64,000 nucleotides of DNA. It comes from Bacillota bacterium. Lineage in GTDB: Bacteria > Bacillota > Clostridia > Peptostreptococcales > Acidaminobacteraceae. The first letter of the stretch is position 1, and every line of letters begins with the position of its first letter. The position numbers and the translations under genes were made by a program. Below the pieces are notes generated by a model. It had not been told where the DNA came from, ran no database searches, and saw only the letters and a program-made list of their open reading frames with translations. Positions 25,845 through 35,098 of this stretch are shown here, in pieces. The stretch covers positions 1 to 64,000 of the forward strand of contig JAIUOA010000011.1 of NCBI GenBank assembly GCA_020161295.1. Reading direction: 5' to 3'.

Positions 25845-25937
25845 TTAAGCATGAAGTTCCATCGGTGATTCAAACACATCATAAACATGAGATATTCGAT
25901 CATACCGGCGCATAATTTTTTTGACATCGTCCTTCAT
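25845..25937 (-). pseudogene. N-terminal stub of a SAM methyltransferase
   Basis: Minus-strand frame beginning ATG at 25937, with AGGAAG before it, reads MKDDVKKIMRRYDRISHVYD then VFESPMELHA and stops. RYDRISxVYDxxESPME is the usual start of UbiE-like class I methyltransferases found beside metal-resistance genes. Only 30 codons remain; the catalytic domain is lost. The 25786-26066 interval holds nothing else except the repeated promoter-like motif at 25987. Confidence 0.6.
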
Positions 25938-26066
25938 CTTCAACACTTCCTTCTAATATATTTTAGATTATTATAACATAAATGTTTTCTTCATAAAATC
26001 AACACATAAACAGAGTATTCTAATTATAAGGTCATTTAGCCTGTTTTATTCACTTGGAGATGTATA

Positions 26067-26948
26067 ATGAAAAATAAAACGTTAATGAAAACTTTCATAA
26101 TCTATAGCAGCATAGCCTTTCTAATAACTGGTATTCTACTTTCCTATTTTTTGATTAATCACATTACAAATGATTATGTTTTTAATATTAACGATAATGA
26201 AGCTAAGTTACATATTTTTGACTTGTATAGAATAATTTTCTTAACAGTATTTGGTGGATTGATAACCCTCTTTATTCTCCTTTCAAACGTAATATATATA
26301 ACTTCAAAAACTCTTGAGAAACAAAACAGAAGTTTAGAAAAGAAAAGCGAAGAACTAAAGGATGCTTATACCCAGCTTAGTATGTCCTATAAAAATACAG
26401 TAATTGCTTTGACGAGCGCATTTGATGCACGTGATGCCTATACTGCGGGACATTCTGAACGTGTATCCAAAATTGCTTTGTTAATTGGAAACAAACTATT
26501 TTTAACCGAGCAAGAACTTAAGGTATTAGAACTAGCAGCATTATTTCATGATATTGGTAAGATTGGCATACCAGATGCTGTACTTAATAAAACTGAAAAA
26601 TTAGATGCCGATGAATACAATTATATAAAACGTCATACTGAGATAGGTGTCAGTATTTTGAAAAATATTGAATTCATAAAAGAAGAAATACCCATTATTT
26701 TGCACCATCATGAGCGTTATGATGGGAATGGATATCCTGCGGGAATATCAAAAGAAGAAATTCCATTAGGCTCTCGAATAATTGCTGTTGCAGATACTTT
26801 CGATGCAATGACTTCTGACAGACCATATAGAAGAGGTCTCAGTCATGATGTCGCAATTACGGAAATAATCAATAACCAAAACACACAATTTGATCGGAGG
26901 GTAGTAAATGCTTTTTTAGAAATCAAAGAACAATTGGGCAGCAACTAA
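26067..26948 (+). CDS. HD-GYP c-di-GMP phosphodiesterase, membrane-bound
   Basis: 293 residues. Two transmembrane helices (about 10-30 and 52-75) enclose a short extracytoplasmic loop; a coiled coil follows, then a complete HD-GYP domain: HDIGKIGIPDAVLNK (metal-binding HD), HHHERYDGNGYP and ADTFDAMTSDRPYR. All hallmark residues are present, so it should hydrolyse c-di-GMP. RBS GGAGA precedes the ATG. It is the first of three genes for c-di-GMP and chemotaxis signalling, and could feed the riboswitches at 6.9-7.2 kb. Confidence 0.92.
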   Translation: MKNKTLMKTFIIYSSIAFLITGILLSYFLINHITNDYVFNINDNEAKLHIFDLYRIIFLTVFGGLITLFILLSNVIYITSKTLEKQNRSLEKKSEELKDAYTQLSMSYKNTVIALTSAFDARDAYTAGHSERVSKIALLIGNKLFLTEQELKVLELAALFHDIGKIGIPDAVLNKTEKLDADEYNYIKRHTEIGVSILKNIEFIKEEIPIILHHHERYDGNGYPAGISKEEIPLGSRIIAVADTFDAMTSDRPYRRGLSHDVAITEIINNQNTQFDRRVVNAFLEIKEQLGSN

Positions 26949-27099
26949 TTTTCTTGTTTTTGAAGTTCAAGGACAATAGGAAAATAAAGGATTTAGAAAA
27001 TTTGTGTCGAATAACTTCTTGAGAAACGCAGATTGAAATTATGAAAATTACCTATAAAAAAATAATTTCATTTTCGAAAAAGTATAGGGGGTTATTTAG

Positions 27100-27780
27100 T
27101 TGAAGATAATATATCATGTTGCTTTGTTTACGTTGATTGTAGTTTTCTGGGTTATATTTGGGCTGATTGATCATTATATTGTAATGCCAAGATTCGGAGA
27201 GAATTTGATACACTGCATTCTAATTGCAGCAGGGTTTGGGTTGTTAAATTATTGTTTGTTTATCTTATTTAACAAAAAATACGGCAAACTTGAAAGTTCT
27301 TATAATCATCTAAGAATTGAGTCAGAAGTAGATGAATTAACAGGGTTACTCAATAGAAGGGCCTTTGACAATCTAGTGGGTGATCTACAAATGGAAAGTC
27401 CATTTTCAATTATTTTTTCTGACATTGATAATTTTAGAAATTTTAACAATGATTACGGACACGATATTGGAGATAAAGTTTTAACAAATGTATGCAAAGT
27501 GGTTAAAGAATCAGTTCGAATCAATGACTCAGTCTTTCGATATGGTGGTGAAGAAATCGTTATTTTACTTCGAAATTGTGATGAAAAAAGTGCAAGGTCT
27601 ATAGCGGAAAAAATAAGATTAAATGTGATGAATATGAATAATGAACCATACCCCCATATTACTATATCAGTAGGTGTTTCTACATCTGTTGAAGATGAAA
27701 AAGATATAAGACAACTTGTAAAATCAGCGGACAATGCACTACTCAATGCAAAGAAAAGTGGGAAGAATTGCGTAGCATAA
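27100..27780 (+). CDS. Membrane diguanylate cyclase (GGDEF)
   Basis: 226 residues starting with TTG (AGGGGG upstream). Two hydrophobic helices in the first 65 residues, then a full GGDEF domain: [34 protein letters not shown] and active-site [11 protein letters not shown] (GGEEI, an accepted active variant of GGEEF), ending with [15 protein letters not shown]. It should make c-di-GMP. No I-site RxxD five residues before the GGEEI is evident. It lies between the HD-GYP gene and a chemoreceptor. Confidence 0.9.
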   Translation: MKIIYHVALFTLIVVFWVIFGLIDHYIVMPRFGENLIHCILIAAGFGLLNYCLFILFNKKYGKLESSYNHLRIESEVDELTGLLNRRAFDNLVGDLQMESPFSIIFSDIDNFRNFNNDYGHDIGDKVLTNVCKVVKESVRINDSVFRYGGEEIVILLRNCDEKSARSIAEKIRLNVMNMNNEPYPHITISVGVSTSVEDEKDIRQLVKSADNALLNAKKSGKNCVA

Positions 27781-27799
27781 TATATTTTTGGAGGAAAAA

Positions 27800-29506
27800 A
27801 TGTTTAATAAAATGAAAATTGCTCAGAAGTTGATACTATGTTTTGTTTTAATTGCAATGTTGTTAGGCGCGGTAGGTGTTATCAGCATCATCCAAATTGA
27901 TAAAGTTAATATGAACTCTGTAACAATGTATGAAGACAATCTCATACACGTAAGAGAAGTCGGACAACTTAAAGAACTTTTTTTACAAATACACTCAAAT
28001 TTAATTTTGCTGATGAATGAAAGTAATCCAATGAAAAAAGAAGAACTAAAAAAAGAAATTCAAATTCTAACTGATGAAGCGATGATGATTGCTGAAGAAA
28101 TCAAAATGACAAGTAATGAAGGTGAAGAAAGCGAATTATTCTTTGCTTTTAATGAAGCTCATGATAATTATATGATGTCAAGAAAAGAGTTAACGGAGTT
28201 GCTTGATGCAAATAAGATTGAGGAAGCCAGAATGGTTTTTTTAGAAGTTGATGAGGCAAGACAAAAAGCTTTTGATGGGATTAATAAAGTAATAGATAGA
28301 AATATGGCTGATGCTAAAGCTGCGAATGATAAAAACAATCAAATTTATGATGCATCTGTAAAGCTAATGATATTTATGGTGGTGATTGGATTCATTTTTG
28401 CAATAACATTGGGTATCATTATTTCAAGAATGATCTCAATCAAGTTAAAAAACATTCTATTGTTTGCAGATGCACTTAGTGAAGGTGATTTAAGAGAAAG
28501 AATAAATGTGGTTAGTAAAGATGAAATTGGGATGCTAGCTGAAGCACTGAATAGGGCTGGTGAAAAAACAAAGGGTTTAATAACTGCCATAATGGACAGT
28601 TCTTTTAAAATCAGCGAAACGAGCGATGAACTTTCTACTACCATTGAAGATATTACCGAAAAAATGCAAAACATTCAAACTTCTACTCGAAAAATCGCCT
28701 CAGGTACTGAAGATTTAAGTGCAACAACAGAAGAAGTTAATGCAACAATTGAAGAAATTAATTCAAACACAACAGAACTTTCAAATAAAGCTAAAGATGG
28801 AGATAAAGCTTCTAAAGAAATACAAATTCGTGCGAAAGAAATCAAAGAAAAAGGAACGGTGGCTATTGATTTATCAAAGAAAATATATTTAGAAAAACAG
28901 AAGAATATCCTAGAAGCTATAGAATCGGGCAAAGTTGTAGAGAAAATAAAGATAATGGCAGATTCTATTGCAGACATTTCCTCACAGACAAATTTATTGG
29001 CATTAAATGCAGCCATAGAATCTGCACGAGCAGGAGAAATGGGTAAAGGATTTGCAGTTGTTGCAGATGAAATACGGAAATTGGCAGAGCAATCCTCTAA
29101 AAACGTTTCAAATATCAGAGAAGTTATAATGCAAGTAATTGAAGCGTTTAAAAATCTTTCGGAAAACGCGCAAGATATTTTAGCCTTTATTGATAATAAC
29201 GTTAATCCAGACTACGAACTCTTTTTAGATACGGCAGTAAAATATCAAGATGATGCAATTTTTATTATGAAAATGTCTGAAGAAATTGCAAATGGCAGTA
29301 ATTCAATATTAAATGCAATGGAACAAACAAGTACAGCTATTGAAACAGTGGCTCTAACAGCTCAACTGACTGCTAACAATACAGAAGGTATTTTAACAAG
29401 TGTTGATAAATCCACATCAGCAATGGATGACGTTTTGGCAGTTGCAAATCGACAATCTATTTTGTCAGAAGAATTAAACCAATTAATAAAGAGATTTAAA
29501 ATTTAA
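27800..29506 (+). CDS. Methyl-accepting chemotaxis protein
   Basis: 568 residues: N-terminal transmembrane helix, a four-helix-bundle (4HB_MCP) ligand domain ([19 protein letters not shown]), second transmembrane helix near residue 190, HAMP, and a long coiled-coil signalling domain with the hairpin tip [19 protein letters not shown] then [18 protein letters not shown]. It signals through CheA/CheW to the flagellar motor. The segment before the tip ([20 protein letters not shown]) is shorter and different from common MCPs. ATG at 27800 with GGAGG. No che genes are in the window. Confidence 0.93.
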   Translation: MFNKMKIAQKLILCFVLIAMLLGAVGVISIIQIDKVNMNSVTMYEDNLIHVREVGQLKELFLQIHSNLILLMNESNPMKKEELKKEIQILTDEAMMIAEEIKMTSNEGEESELFFAFNEAHDNYMMSRKELTELLDANKIEEARMVFLEVDEARQKAFDGINKVIDRNMADAKAANDKNNQIYDASVKLMIFMVVIGFIFAITLGIIISRMISIKLKNILLFADALSEGDLRERINVVSKDEIGMLAEALNRAGEKTKGLITAIMDSSFKISETSDELSTTIEDITEKMQNIQTSTRKIASGTEDLSATTEEVNATIEEINSNTTELSNKAKDGDKASKEIQIRAKEIKEKGTVAIDLSKKIYLEKQKNILEAIESGKVVEKIKIMADSIADISSQTNLLALNAAIESARAGEMGKGFAVVADEIRKLAEQSSKNVSNIREVIMQVIEAFKNLSENAQDILAFIDNNVNPDYELFLDTAVKYQDDAIFIMKMSEEIANGSNSILNAMEQTSTAIETVALTAQLTANNTEGILTSVDKSTSAMDDVLAVANRQSILSEELNQLIKRFKI

Positions 29507-29661
29507 GCAACGCACTACATTATTGCAAAGTTTTGCAATAAAAATATATTTATCTTACAAGCTTCCTGTTATAAAATGAAATAAAGAGAACCCACACACT
29601 CAAATTTGGATATACTTGTAATAACCACAAAACAAGTCCAAAAAAGAATGGAGGGTTCAAG

Positions 29662-30453
29662 ATGAATTATACTCAAATTAGACACCTAAATCAAATAACA
29701 CCATCAACGTTGATTGTAGGAGTTGATGTATCAAAAAGATTTCATATTGCTAGAGCTCAAGATTATAGAGGGCAGGAGTTTGGAAAACACATCAAGTTTC
29801 TTAATTCTAATGAAGGCTTTAAAGCATTTGCAGCATGGTTTGAATCACTTATGAAACAAGAATGCAAGACAAGTATAGTCGTGGGGATGGAACCAACAGG
29901 GCCCTATTGGATCAACTTGGCGAGATACTTAAACAATCGAGATATACTCGTTGTCACAGTAAATCCTCATCATGTGAAAAAAAGTAAGGAACTAGATGAT
30001 AATAATCAATCAAAAAACGATGTGAAAGACGCAAGAGTTATTGCACAGCTCGTTAAAGATGCGAGATTTTCAGAACCGAACTTTCTAGATGGTCCTTATG
30101 AGGAGCTTAGAAATGCTAAGAATTTGAGACGAATCATGATTAGTGATTTGACTCGGAATATAAATAGGATACAAAATTGGCTTGATCGTTTTTTTCCGGA
30201 ATGGGAACAAGTATATGCACGTTGGGAAGCAAAGAGCTTTGTTATTGTCTTAAAGCGATATACCTTTCCAGAAGTAATTGCGAAGCAAACAGCTTCAGAG
30301 TTGTATGAATCGATACAAATTGACGTAAAACGAGGTTTTGGGAAATCACGGATAGATAAACTTATTGAAGTCTGCAAAATGAGTATTGGTTTGAAAACAG
30401 GCTATGCTATGGGTGTGGAATGCGTTACAAAAATTGTAAAAAAGAGTGAGTAA
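29662..30453 (+). pseudogene. Truncated IS110-family transposase
   Basis: 263 residues containing the N-terminal DEDD (RuvC-like) domain: GVDVSKRFH (D), GMEPTGPYW (E) and KNDVKDARVIAQLV (D, D). Family members are about 400 residues, with a C-terminal Transposase_20 domain that holds the catalytic serine. Here the frame diverges after GLKTGYAMG and ends VKKSE, so that domain is absent. It lies at the border where the AT-rich island gives way to less AT-rich sequence. Element ends were not found. Confidence 0.8.
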
Positions 30454-30460
30454 GTTGATT

Positions 30461-30488
30461 TTGTAAATTGCGCTTAATAGGGTATAAT
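30461..30488 (+). promoter_or_regulatory. Promoter for GGDEF-EAL gene
   Basis: TTGTAA (30461-30466), 16-base spacer, TATAAT (30483-30488). The -10 overlaps the left arm of the terminator hairpin that follows, so the two signals belong to different directions of traffic. Confidence 0.45.
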
Positions 30489-30524
30489 TAGGGTATGAAA
30501 AAGCATACCCTAATTTTTTTTTTT
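30486..30524 (+). terminator. Strong Rho-independent terminator
   Basis: Perfect stem AATTAGGGTATG (30486-30497), loop AAAAAG, CATACCCTAATT (30504-30515), then nine more T. It insulates the region right of it from transcription through the IS110 remnant. Confidence 0.85.
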
Positions 30525-30539
30525 GAAATGGAGCGCGCT

Positions 30540-32585
30540 GTGGAAAACAAGAAAATCATCGATGACAATAAAACACTACTTGATCAACCCACCACTGGCA
30601 TTCAGAATAATCCGTGGCGGACCATTTTCATTTATTTGGTTTTTGGTTTTGCTTGGATACTATTTTCTGATCGGATTCTAGAAGTATTGATTCCTGATCA
30701 TCAACAATACCAGAATTTCCAGACCTATAAAGGGTGGATCTACGTATTATTTACAGCAGGGTTACTTTATGTACTTATCCGTATGGATAATCGAAAAATT
30801 TTCACGTTAAATTACCGTTTAACAGAAAAAAACCAAGATTTGGTCGTTTTTTCAGAGGAAATGATCGCTATTGAGGAAGAACTGCAAAATAAAATCGAAG
30901 CCCTAAATCATTCGATGGCGTCTTTGGAAAAGCATAAGACATACATTGAAGGCATCTATAATAACAGCAGCACGGTTATCGTCATTTGGAATCTGGACGG
31001 AATAATTTTAGAAGTGAATGATCACTATACAACGCTTTTAGGATATGAGAAAGAGGAGGCAGTGGGTAAATCAGTGGATATGCTTTTAGCGTCTGATGAA
31101 CACTTTTCTCTGGAAGAGCATGTGACTGATTTAGTAACTAAAGGCTATCTTAAGAACTATGAGCATCTTATCGTTACAAAGTCGGGAGCAGTCGCCACCA
31201 TGCTTTGGAATGATAAAGTGATGAACGCGCCAGATTCTGACGAAACCTATGTGGTGTCGTTTGGAATTGACATCACACTTGAGCGCGAGAAGGAAAAGCA
31301 AATTATCGAACTCGCTTATAAAGACCGCTTGACAGGACTAAAAAACAAAGTCGTCTTTGAACAAGAACTCAATGAGCTTATCGATCGGAATCAGTGCTTT
31401 GCGCTTTATTATATCGATTTCGATAATTTTAAAAATCTCAATGACGTCCTCGGTCACGACTATGGCGATCAGTTCCTTCTGGAGTATTCAAAAGCAGTTG
31501 ACGAGATATTGGATCAGGGGCACCTTTATAGATGGTCAGGGGACGAGTTCTTTATCACTGAGCTTACGGATGACGAATCGCATATCCGTGAAACCATCGA
31601 TCAATTAATGAAACTCACCAAGCGCAAGTGGCATGTGAGCAAGATGGAGTACTATCCATCCATCAGTTTGGGAATTACACGGTATCCAAGTGATGGCATC
31701 ACCGTAACAGAACTTCTCAAAAATGTCGAAATGGCACTTTACAAATCGAAAGAAGCAGGTAAAGGTCAATGCAGATTCTTCGATACAAGCTATAAGGAGG
31801 AAGTCGCAAGATTAATCCATATAGAAAGCTCCATTAGTCGCATTATTCAAAATCAAGCGTTCGAACTGTATTATCAACCGATTTTTCAGTTAGATAATCT
31901 GGAAATTACGGGCCTAGAAGCCTTACTTAGGTGGAATATGCCTGATTTGGGCATCAACACGGGAGAGTTCATCGATGTGGCTGAGCGGACAGGTCAGATC
32001 GTCGAAGTAGACCGCTGGGTGATTGATGAGGCATTTCGTTTCGTTAAAGACCACTTTACGGATGATAAATTTCACTTGTCCATCAACCTATCCACTAAAT
32101 CCTTGATTTCATCAACCTTACTTCCGACGATTGAAGAAAAGCTTCAGGCATACGGAATTTCTTCGCATTTGGTTGAGTTCGAAATAACGGAGCATTCACT
32201 CATAGACAATTTTGATCAAACCTTATCGGTCATTCGAAGCTTGAAGGACTTGGGCTTTAACATCGCACTAGATGATTTTGGAACGCGTTTTTCGTCATTA
32301 AATTATCTAAGTAAAATACCATTTGACACCCTTAAGGTAGATAAATCCTATATCGATCATGTAACCACGGATGGTAAAGACCGTTTGATCGTGGAACAGA
32401 TTATTCAGCTCTCTGAGCGCCTGGGAATCAAAACGATTGCTGAAGGCGTTGAATATCCTGAACAGCGTAAAGCATTGGAACTAATGAAATGTAGTTATGG
32501 TCAGGGCTATTTAATGTCACGACCTATTAATAAGACACAAATCTGTGACCTCTTAAAGGCGGAACGTACAAAAGGGGAAAACTAG
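30540..32585 (+). CDS. PAS-GGDEF-EAL c-di-GMP enzyme, membrane-bound
   Basis: About 681 residues: two transmembrane helices, a coiled coil, PAS domain (YNNSSTVIVIWNLDGIILEV), GGDEF with the signature changed to SGDEF (RWSGDEFFI), and an EAL domain with all key residues (GLEALLRW, INLS, EITEH, DDFGTRFSSLNYL, LKVDKSYI, IAEGVE). The degenerate GGDEF suggests a regulatory nucleotide-binding role, so net activity is probably c-di-GMP hydrolysis. GTG at 30540 is preferred because GGAG lies six bases upstream, whereas the ATG at 30495 lies inside a terminator hairpin. The next GGDEF gene starts immediately after the stop. Confidence 0.9.
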   Translation: MENKKIIDDNKTLLDQPTTGIQNNPWRTIFIYLVFGFAWILFSDRILEVLIPDHQQYQNFQTYKGWIYVLFTAGLLYVLIRMDNRKIFTLNYRLTEKNQDLVVFSEEMIAIEEELQNKIEALNHSMASLEKHKTYIEGIYNNSSTVIVIWNLDGIILEVNDHYTTLLGYEKEEAVGKSVDMLLASDEHFSLEEHVTDLVTKGYLKNYEHLIVTKSGAVATMLWNDKVMNAPDSDETYVVSFGIDITLEREKEKQIIELAYKDRLTGLKNKVVFEQELNELIDRNQCFALYYIDFDNFKNLNDVLGHDYGDQFLLEYSKAVDEILDQGHLYRWSGDEFFITELTDDESHIRETIDQLMKLTKRKWHVSKMEYYPSISLGITRYPSDGITVTELLKNVEMALYKSKEAGKGQCRFFDTSYKEEVARLIHIESSISRIIQNQAFELYYQPIFQLDNLEITGLEALLRWNMPDLGINTGEFIDVAERTGQIVEVDRWVIDEAFRFVKDHFTDDKFHLSINLSTKSLISSTLLPTIEEKLQAYGISSHLVEFEITEHSLIDNFDQTLSVIRSLKDLGFNIALDDFGTRFSSLNYLSKIPFDTLKVDKSYIDHVTTDGKDRLIVEQIIQLSERLGIKTIAEGVEYPEQRKALELMKCSYGQGYLMSRPINKTQICDLLKAERTKGEN

Positions 32586-33614
32586 ATGTCTACGAAAAGT
32601 CCGCATATGATGGCGGTGAAGAATCGAATATTCAAGATGATCCTGTGGATTAGTCTAGTCGCTTTTTTGACGGTGGCGTTCACAAATGTGATTAATCGGC
32701 GTCCATTAAGCAATTTTTTAATCCCTTTCTTTGGGGGAGTAATCATAGCGGCCATGATTTGGCTCGTGTATAAAAATAAAGGAATGTTGGGTGTTAAATA
32801 CGCCTATTACGTCTTCCTGAGTGTGTTATATGTCCCCGTGGCGTGGTTGACGTCACCAGGATCTTATAGTGCCATGTCCTTTTATGCAGTGCTAATCGTG
32901 TTTGTCGGCGTCGTCCTAGCTCAAGAGAAATCGGATTATGCTTTTCCGGTACTGACGACGATAGAAGTTGTTTTTCTTATAAACTATGAAAGATTCAAGC
33001 CTGAGCAGTATGCTGTCTACTCAGAACCCGCAGCACGTGCGATTGATTTATCCATTAATTTTTCAATCGTCATCGCCATCATTTTCGCGGTGGTTTTCGT
33101 CCTTAACTCGTATTTTGATTCTGAGCACAAACGCATCTATAGTCTTTCGATTACGGACCAATTGACAGGGATCTATAACAGAAGGTATCTTTACCATGAA
33201 CTTGAGCAGTTTGAAACTGGCAATCGAAAAAAGGATAAAACATTTTCCATTTTGATGATGGATTTAAATAATTTCAAACGCGTCAACGACACTTACGGTC
33301 ATTTTGCAGGGGATGAAGTATTGAAGGCTTTTGGAGCGGTTCTCAATCAAGCCTGTAGAAAGAACGATTTTCCTGCCAGGTATGGCGGCGATGAGTTCGT
33401 GGTTTTATTACCTGATACACCGCTTGGTGACATCCCTGTGATTCAAGAACGGATCAATAGTTTGTTTGGTCCCGTCATGGATAAATACAAGTCAGTGGGC
33501 TTATCGATTTCTTTTGGCGCGGCGTATAATAAGGGTCAGACCATCGAAGAAATCTTACAGCAAGCGGATGACCACTTATATAAAAACAAAGCGGCGTCTA
33601 AAAGTGAGTGTTGA
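32586..33614 (+). CDS. Diguanylate cyclase with six-helix membrane sensor
   Basis: 342 residues. About six transmembrane helices in the first 185 residues, then a GGDEF domain: ITDQLTGIYNRRYLYHELEQ, DLNNFKRVNDTYGHFAGDE and an intact RYGGDEFVVLLP. It should synthesise c-di-GMP. Its ATG directly follows the TAG of the GGDEF-EAL gene, giving a synthase/hydrolase pair on one transcript. A consensus promoter for the next RNA overlaps its stop codon. Confidence 0.92.
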   Translation: MSTKSPHMMAVKNRIFKMILWISLVAFLTVAFTNVINRRPLSNFLIPFFGGVIIAAMIWLVYKNKGMLGVKYAYYVFLSVLYVPVAWLTSPGSYSAMSFYAVLIVFVGVVLAQEKSDYAFPVLTTIEVVFLINYERFKPEQYAVYSEPAARAIDLSINFSIVIAIIFAVVFVLNSYFDSEHKRIYSLSITDQLTGIYNRRYLYHELEQFETGNRKKDKTFSILMMDLNNFKRVNDTYGHFAGDEVLKAFGAVLNQACRKNDFPARYGGDEFVVLLPDTPLGDIPVIQERINSLFGPVMDKYKSVGLSISFGAAYNKGQTIEEILQQADDHLYKNKAASKSEC

Positions 33615-33639
33615 CATCTCATCAGATGCGATTTATAAT
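33611..33639 (+). promoter_or_regulatory. Perfect consensus sigma-A promoter
   Basis: TTGACA (33611-33616), exactly 17 bases, TATAAT (33634-33639). It overlaps the end of the upstream coding sequence and would start RNA near 33646. Confidence 0.8.
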
Positions 33640-33645
33640 TTAGGA

Positions 33646-33810
33646 GATTAAAGGCTTCGGTCTCGAGAAAGGAGTAATGTTTTATGATGGTCAGATTAAG
33701 TGAGGTTTTTATTGGCTAACTGAATATCGGCATCGCATTTGTCGATGCAACTTCTTTCGAGCAATCTGAATCGTGTATGAATTAACACGCTATTTGATGG
33801 CGTGTTTTTT
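33646..33810 (+). ncRNA. Candidate structured leader / small RNA upstream of rsgA
   Basis: An RNA of about 165 bases bounded by the consensus promoter and a terminator. CTCGAGAAAGGAG (from 33663) can pair with CTTCTTTCGAG (near 33750), enclosing a hairpin GCATCG...CGATGC. The same 5' strand contains AAGGAG (33669-33674) in front of an 11-codon open frame MMVRLSEVFIG (33684-33719 including stop), so folding could hide its ribosome binding site. It matches no riboswitch class that I recognise. It could be an attenuator for rsgA or a free small RNA. Confidence 0.4.
33784..33810 (+). terminator. Terminator ending the leader RNA
   Basis: AACACGC (33784-33790) pairs with GCGTGTT (33800-33806), followed by a T run to 33810. 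Confidence 0.8.
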
Positions 33811-33824
33811 ATTGCCAAAAATTC

Positions 33825-33856
33825 ATCCCGCAGCTGGTCGCCACTGCGGGATTTTT
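33825..33856 (+). terminator. Second terminator just before rsgA
   Basis: ATCCCGCAG (33825-33833) pairs with CTGCGGGAT (33844-33852), then TTTT. It lies 22 bases before the rsgA start, a typical attenuator position. Confidence 0.75.
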
Positions 33857-33877
33857 ATGTGCATCGAAAGGAAAATT

Positions 33878-35098
33878 ATGGAAAAAACAAATGCAACCTA
33901 TTATGATTCTGAAAAGAAATTTAACACAAACGATTATGAATGTGAAAGGAAATTAAAGATGAACTTTAATAATGAAAAATATGAGCAAAATCAACAAAAT
34001 CAACAAAATCAAATGAATGGTCATGAAGAAGCGTGGCTAGAAGCATATGGCTTCAACACGTTCTTTATGAAACAATGGTCAGCGCTGGATCAAGACATTA
34101 AAACGAACGGCCTCATCGGAAGGGTGATCGCCGATTTCGGGCAAAAGCTTCGTGTGGCCATAAATGAGGGGGAATGCCTCGCAAATCGGCCTGTGGAACT
34201 GAAGCAGATGAAGAGTGGAATCGCCACAGGTGATTGGGTAGTCGTAAAGCCTCTCAATGATGGCGAAGAGGCGATTGTCCTGCACGTATTTCAAAGGTTT
34301 AGCAAGTTTTCAAGAGCGGCTGCGGGCGTGGAAGTGAAGGAGCAAATCGTCGCAACCAACATCGACACTGTTTTTTTAGCGCAATCCATGAACAAGGACT
34401 TTAATCTAAGACGGATGGAACGTTACTTGGTAGCTGCATGGGACAGTGGAGCAACCCCCGTGATCTTACTTACGAAGGCAGATTTATGTGAAGCGCCTGA
34501 AGTCTATATCGAGCAAATGGCATCGATCGCGCCAGGGGTGGAAGTCATAGCGCTCAGCAGTGTGTCAGGTATGGGGTTATCTCAAATGACGAAATATGTT
34601 ACTAAGGGAAAAACGGTGGCGATATTAGGGTCTTCTGGCGTGGGAAAGTCCACATTGGTAAATGCACTGATGGGACATGATGTTCTTAAGACGCAATCGA
34701 TCAGGGAGGATGACAGTAAAGGGCGACACACCACGACTCACCGGGAACTGTTGCTGTTACCGGGCTCCGGGCTTATCCTCGATACTCCAGGCATGCGAAC
34801 TCTGGCGCTTTGGGATGCGGAAAATGGGGAAGGGATGGAGCGCATTTTTGGTGAAATCGAAGGCATCATCAAAGAATGCCGTTTCTCGAACTGTACCCAT
34901 AAAAGTGAACCAGGATGTGCCATCAGAGCCGCATTACGGTCTGGTAGGCTTGAGGAGAAAAAGTGGATCAACTGGCAAAAACTCCAAAAGGAAATCAAGT
35001 TTATTGAGAGTAAGGCTAATAAAAAAGAACGCGCCCTGCATAAACAAGGCGCGAAAAGCAACACACGTAAAAATATTTCGGTCTATGAAGTAGACTGA
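33878..35098 (+). CDS. rsgA: Ribosome small-subunit-dependent GTPase A
   Basis: A circularly permuted GTPase that helps the late maturation of the 30S subunit. Order: OB-fold (about residues 60-150), then G4 TKAD, G1 GSSGVGKST, G3 DTPGMR, and a C-terminal zinc finger CRFSNCTHKSEPGC. About 406 residues from ATG 33878, which has GAAAGGA upstream. The first 50 residues are an unusual Asn/Gln/Lys-rich extension (QNQQNQQNQMNG). A second ATG at 33959 with its own GAAAGGA would give a product closer to the family's usual length. Its 3' end overlaps the convergent HTH gene by 16 bases. Confidence 0.92.
   Translation: MEKTNATYYDSEKKFNTNDYECERKLKMNFNNEKYEQNQQNQQNQMNGHEEAWLEAYGFNTFFMKQWSALDQDIKTNGLIGRVIADFGQKLRVAINEGECLANRPVELKQMKSGIATGDWVVVKPLNDGEEAIVLHVFQRFSKFSRAAAGVEVKEQIVATNIDTVFLAQSMNKDFNLRRMERYLVAAWDSGATPVILLTKADLCEAPEVYIEQMASIAPGVEVIALSSVSGMGLSQMTKYVTKGKTVAILGSSGVGKSTLVNALMGHDVLKTQSIREDDSKGRHTTTHRELLLLPGSGLILDTPGMRTLALWDAENGEGMERIFGEIEGIIKECRFSNCTHKSEPGCAIRAALRSGRLEEKKWINWQKLQKEIKFIESKANKKERALHKQGAKSNTRKNISVYEVD

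Noticed and set aside
29521..29540. ATTGCAAA-GT-TTTGCAAT as terminator after the chemoreceptor gene
   Set aside because: Two-base loop and A run, not T run, follow; it does not meet the form of an intrinsic terminator on the coding strand.
33684..33719. Listing MMVRLSEVFIG as a coding gene
   Set aside because: Only 11 codons, no known homology; kept as part of the leader RNA description instead.
34677..35093. 138-codon plus-strand open frame inside rsgA
   Set aside because: It overlaps the conserved GTPase and zinc-finger part of RsgA in another frame, and has no RBS or domain.
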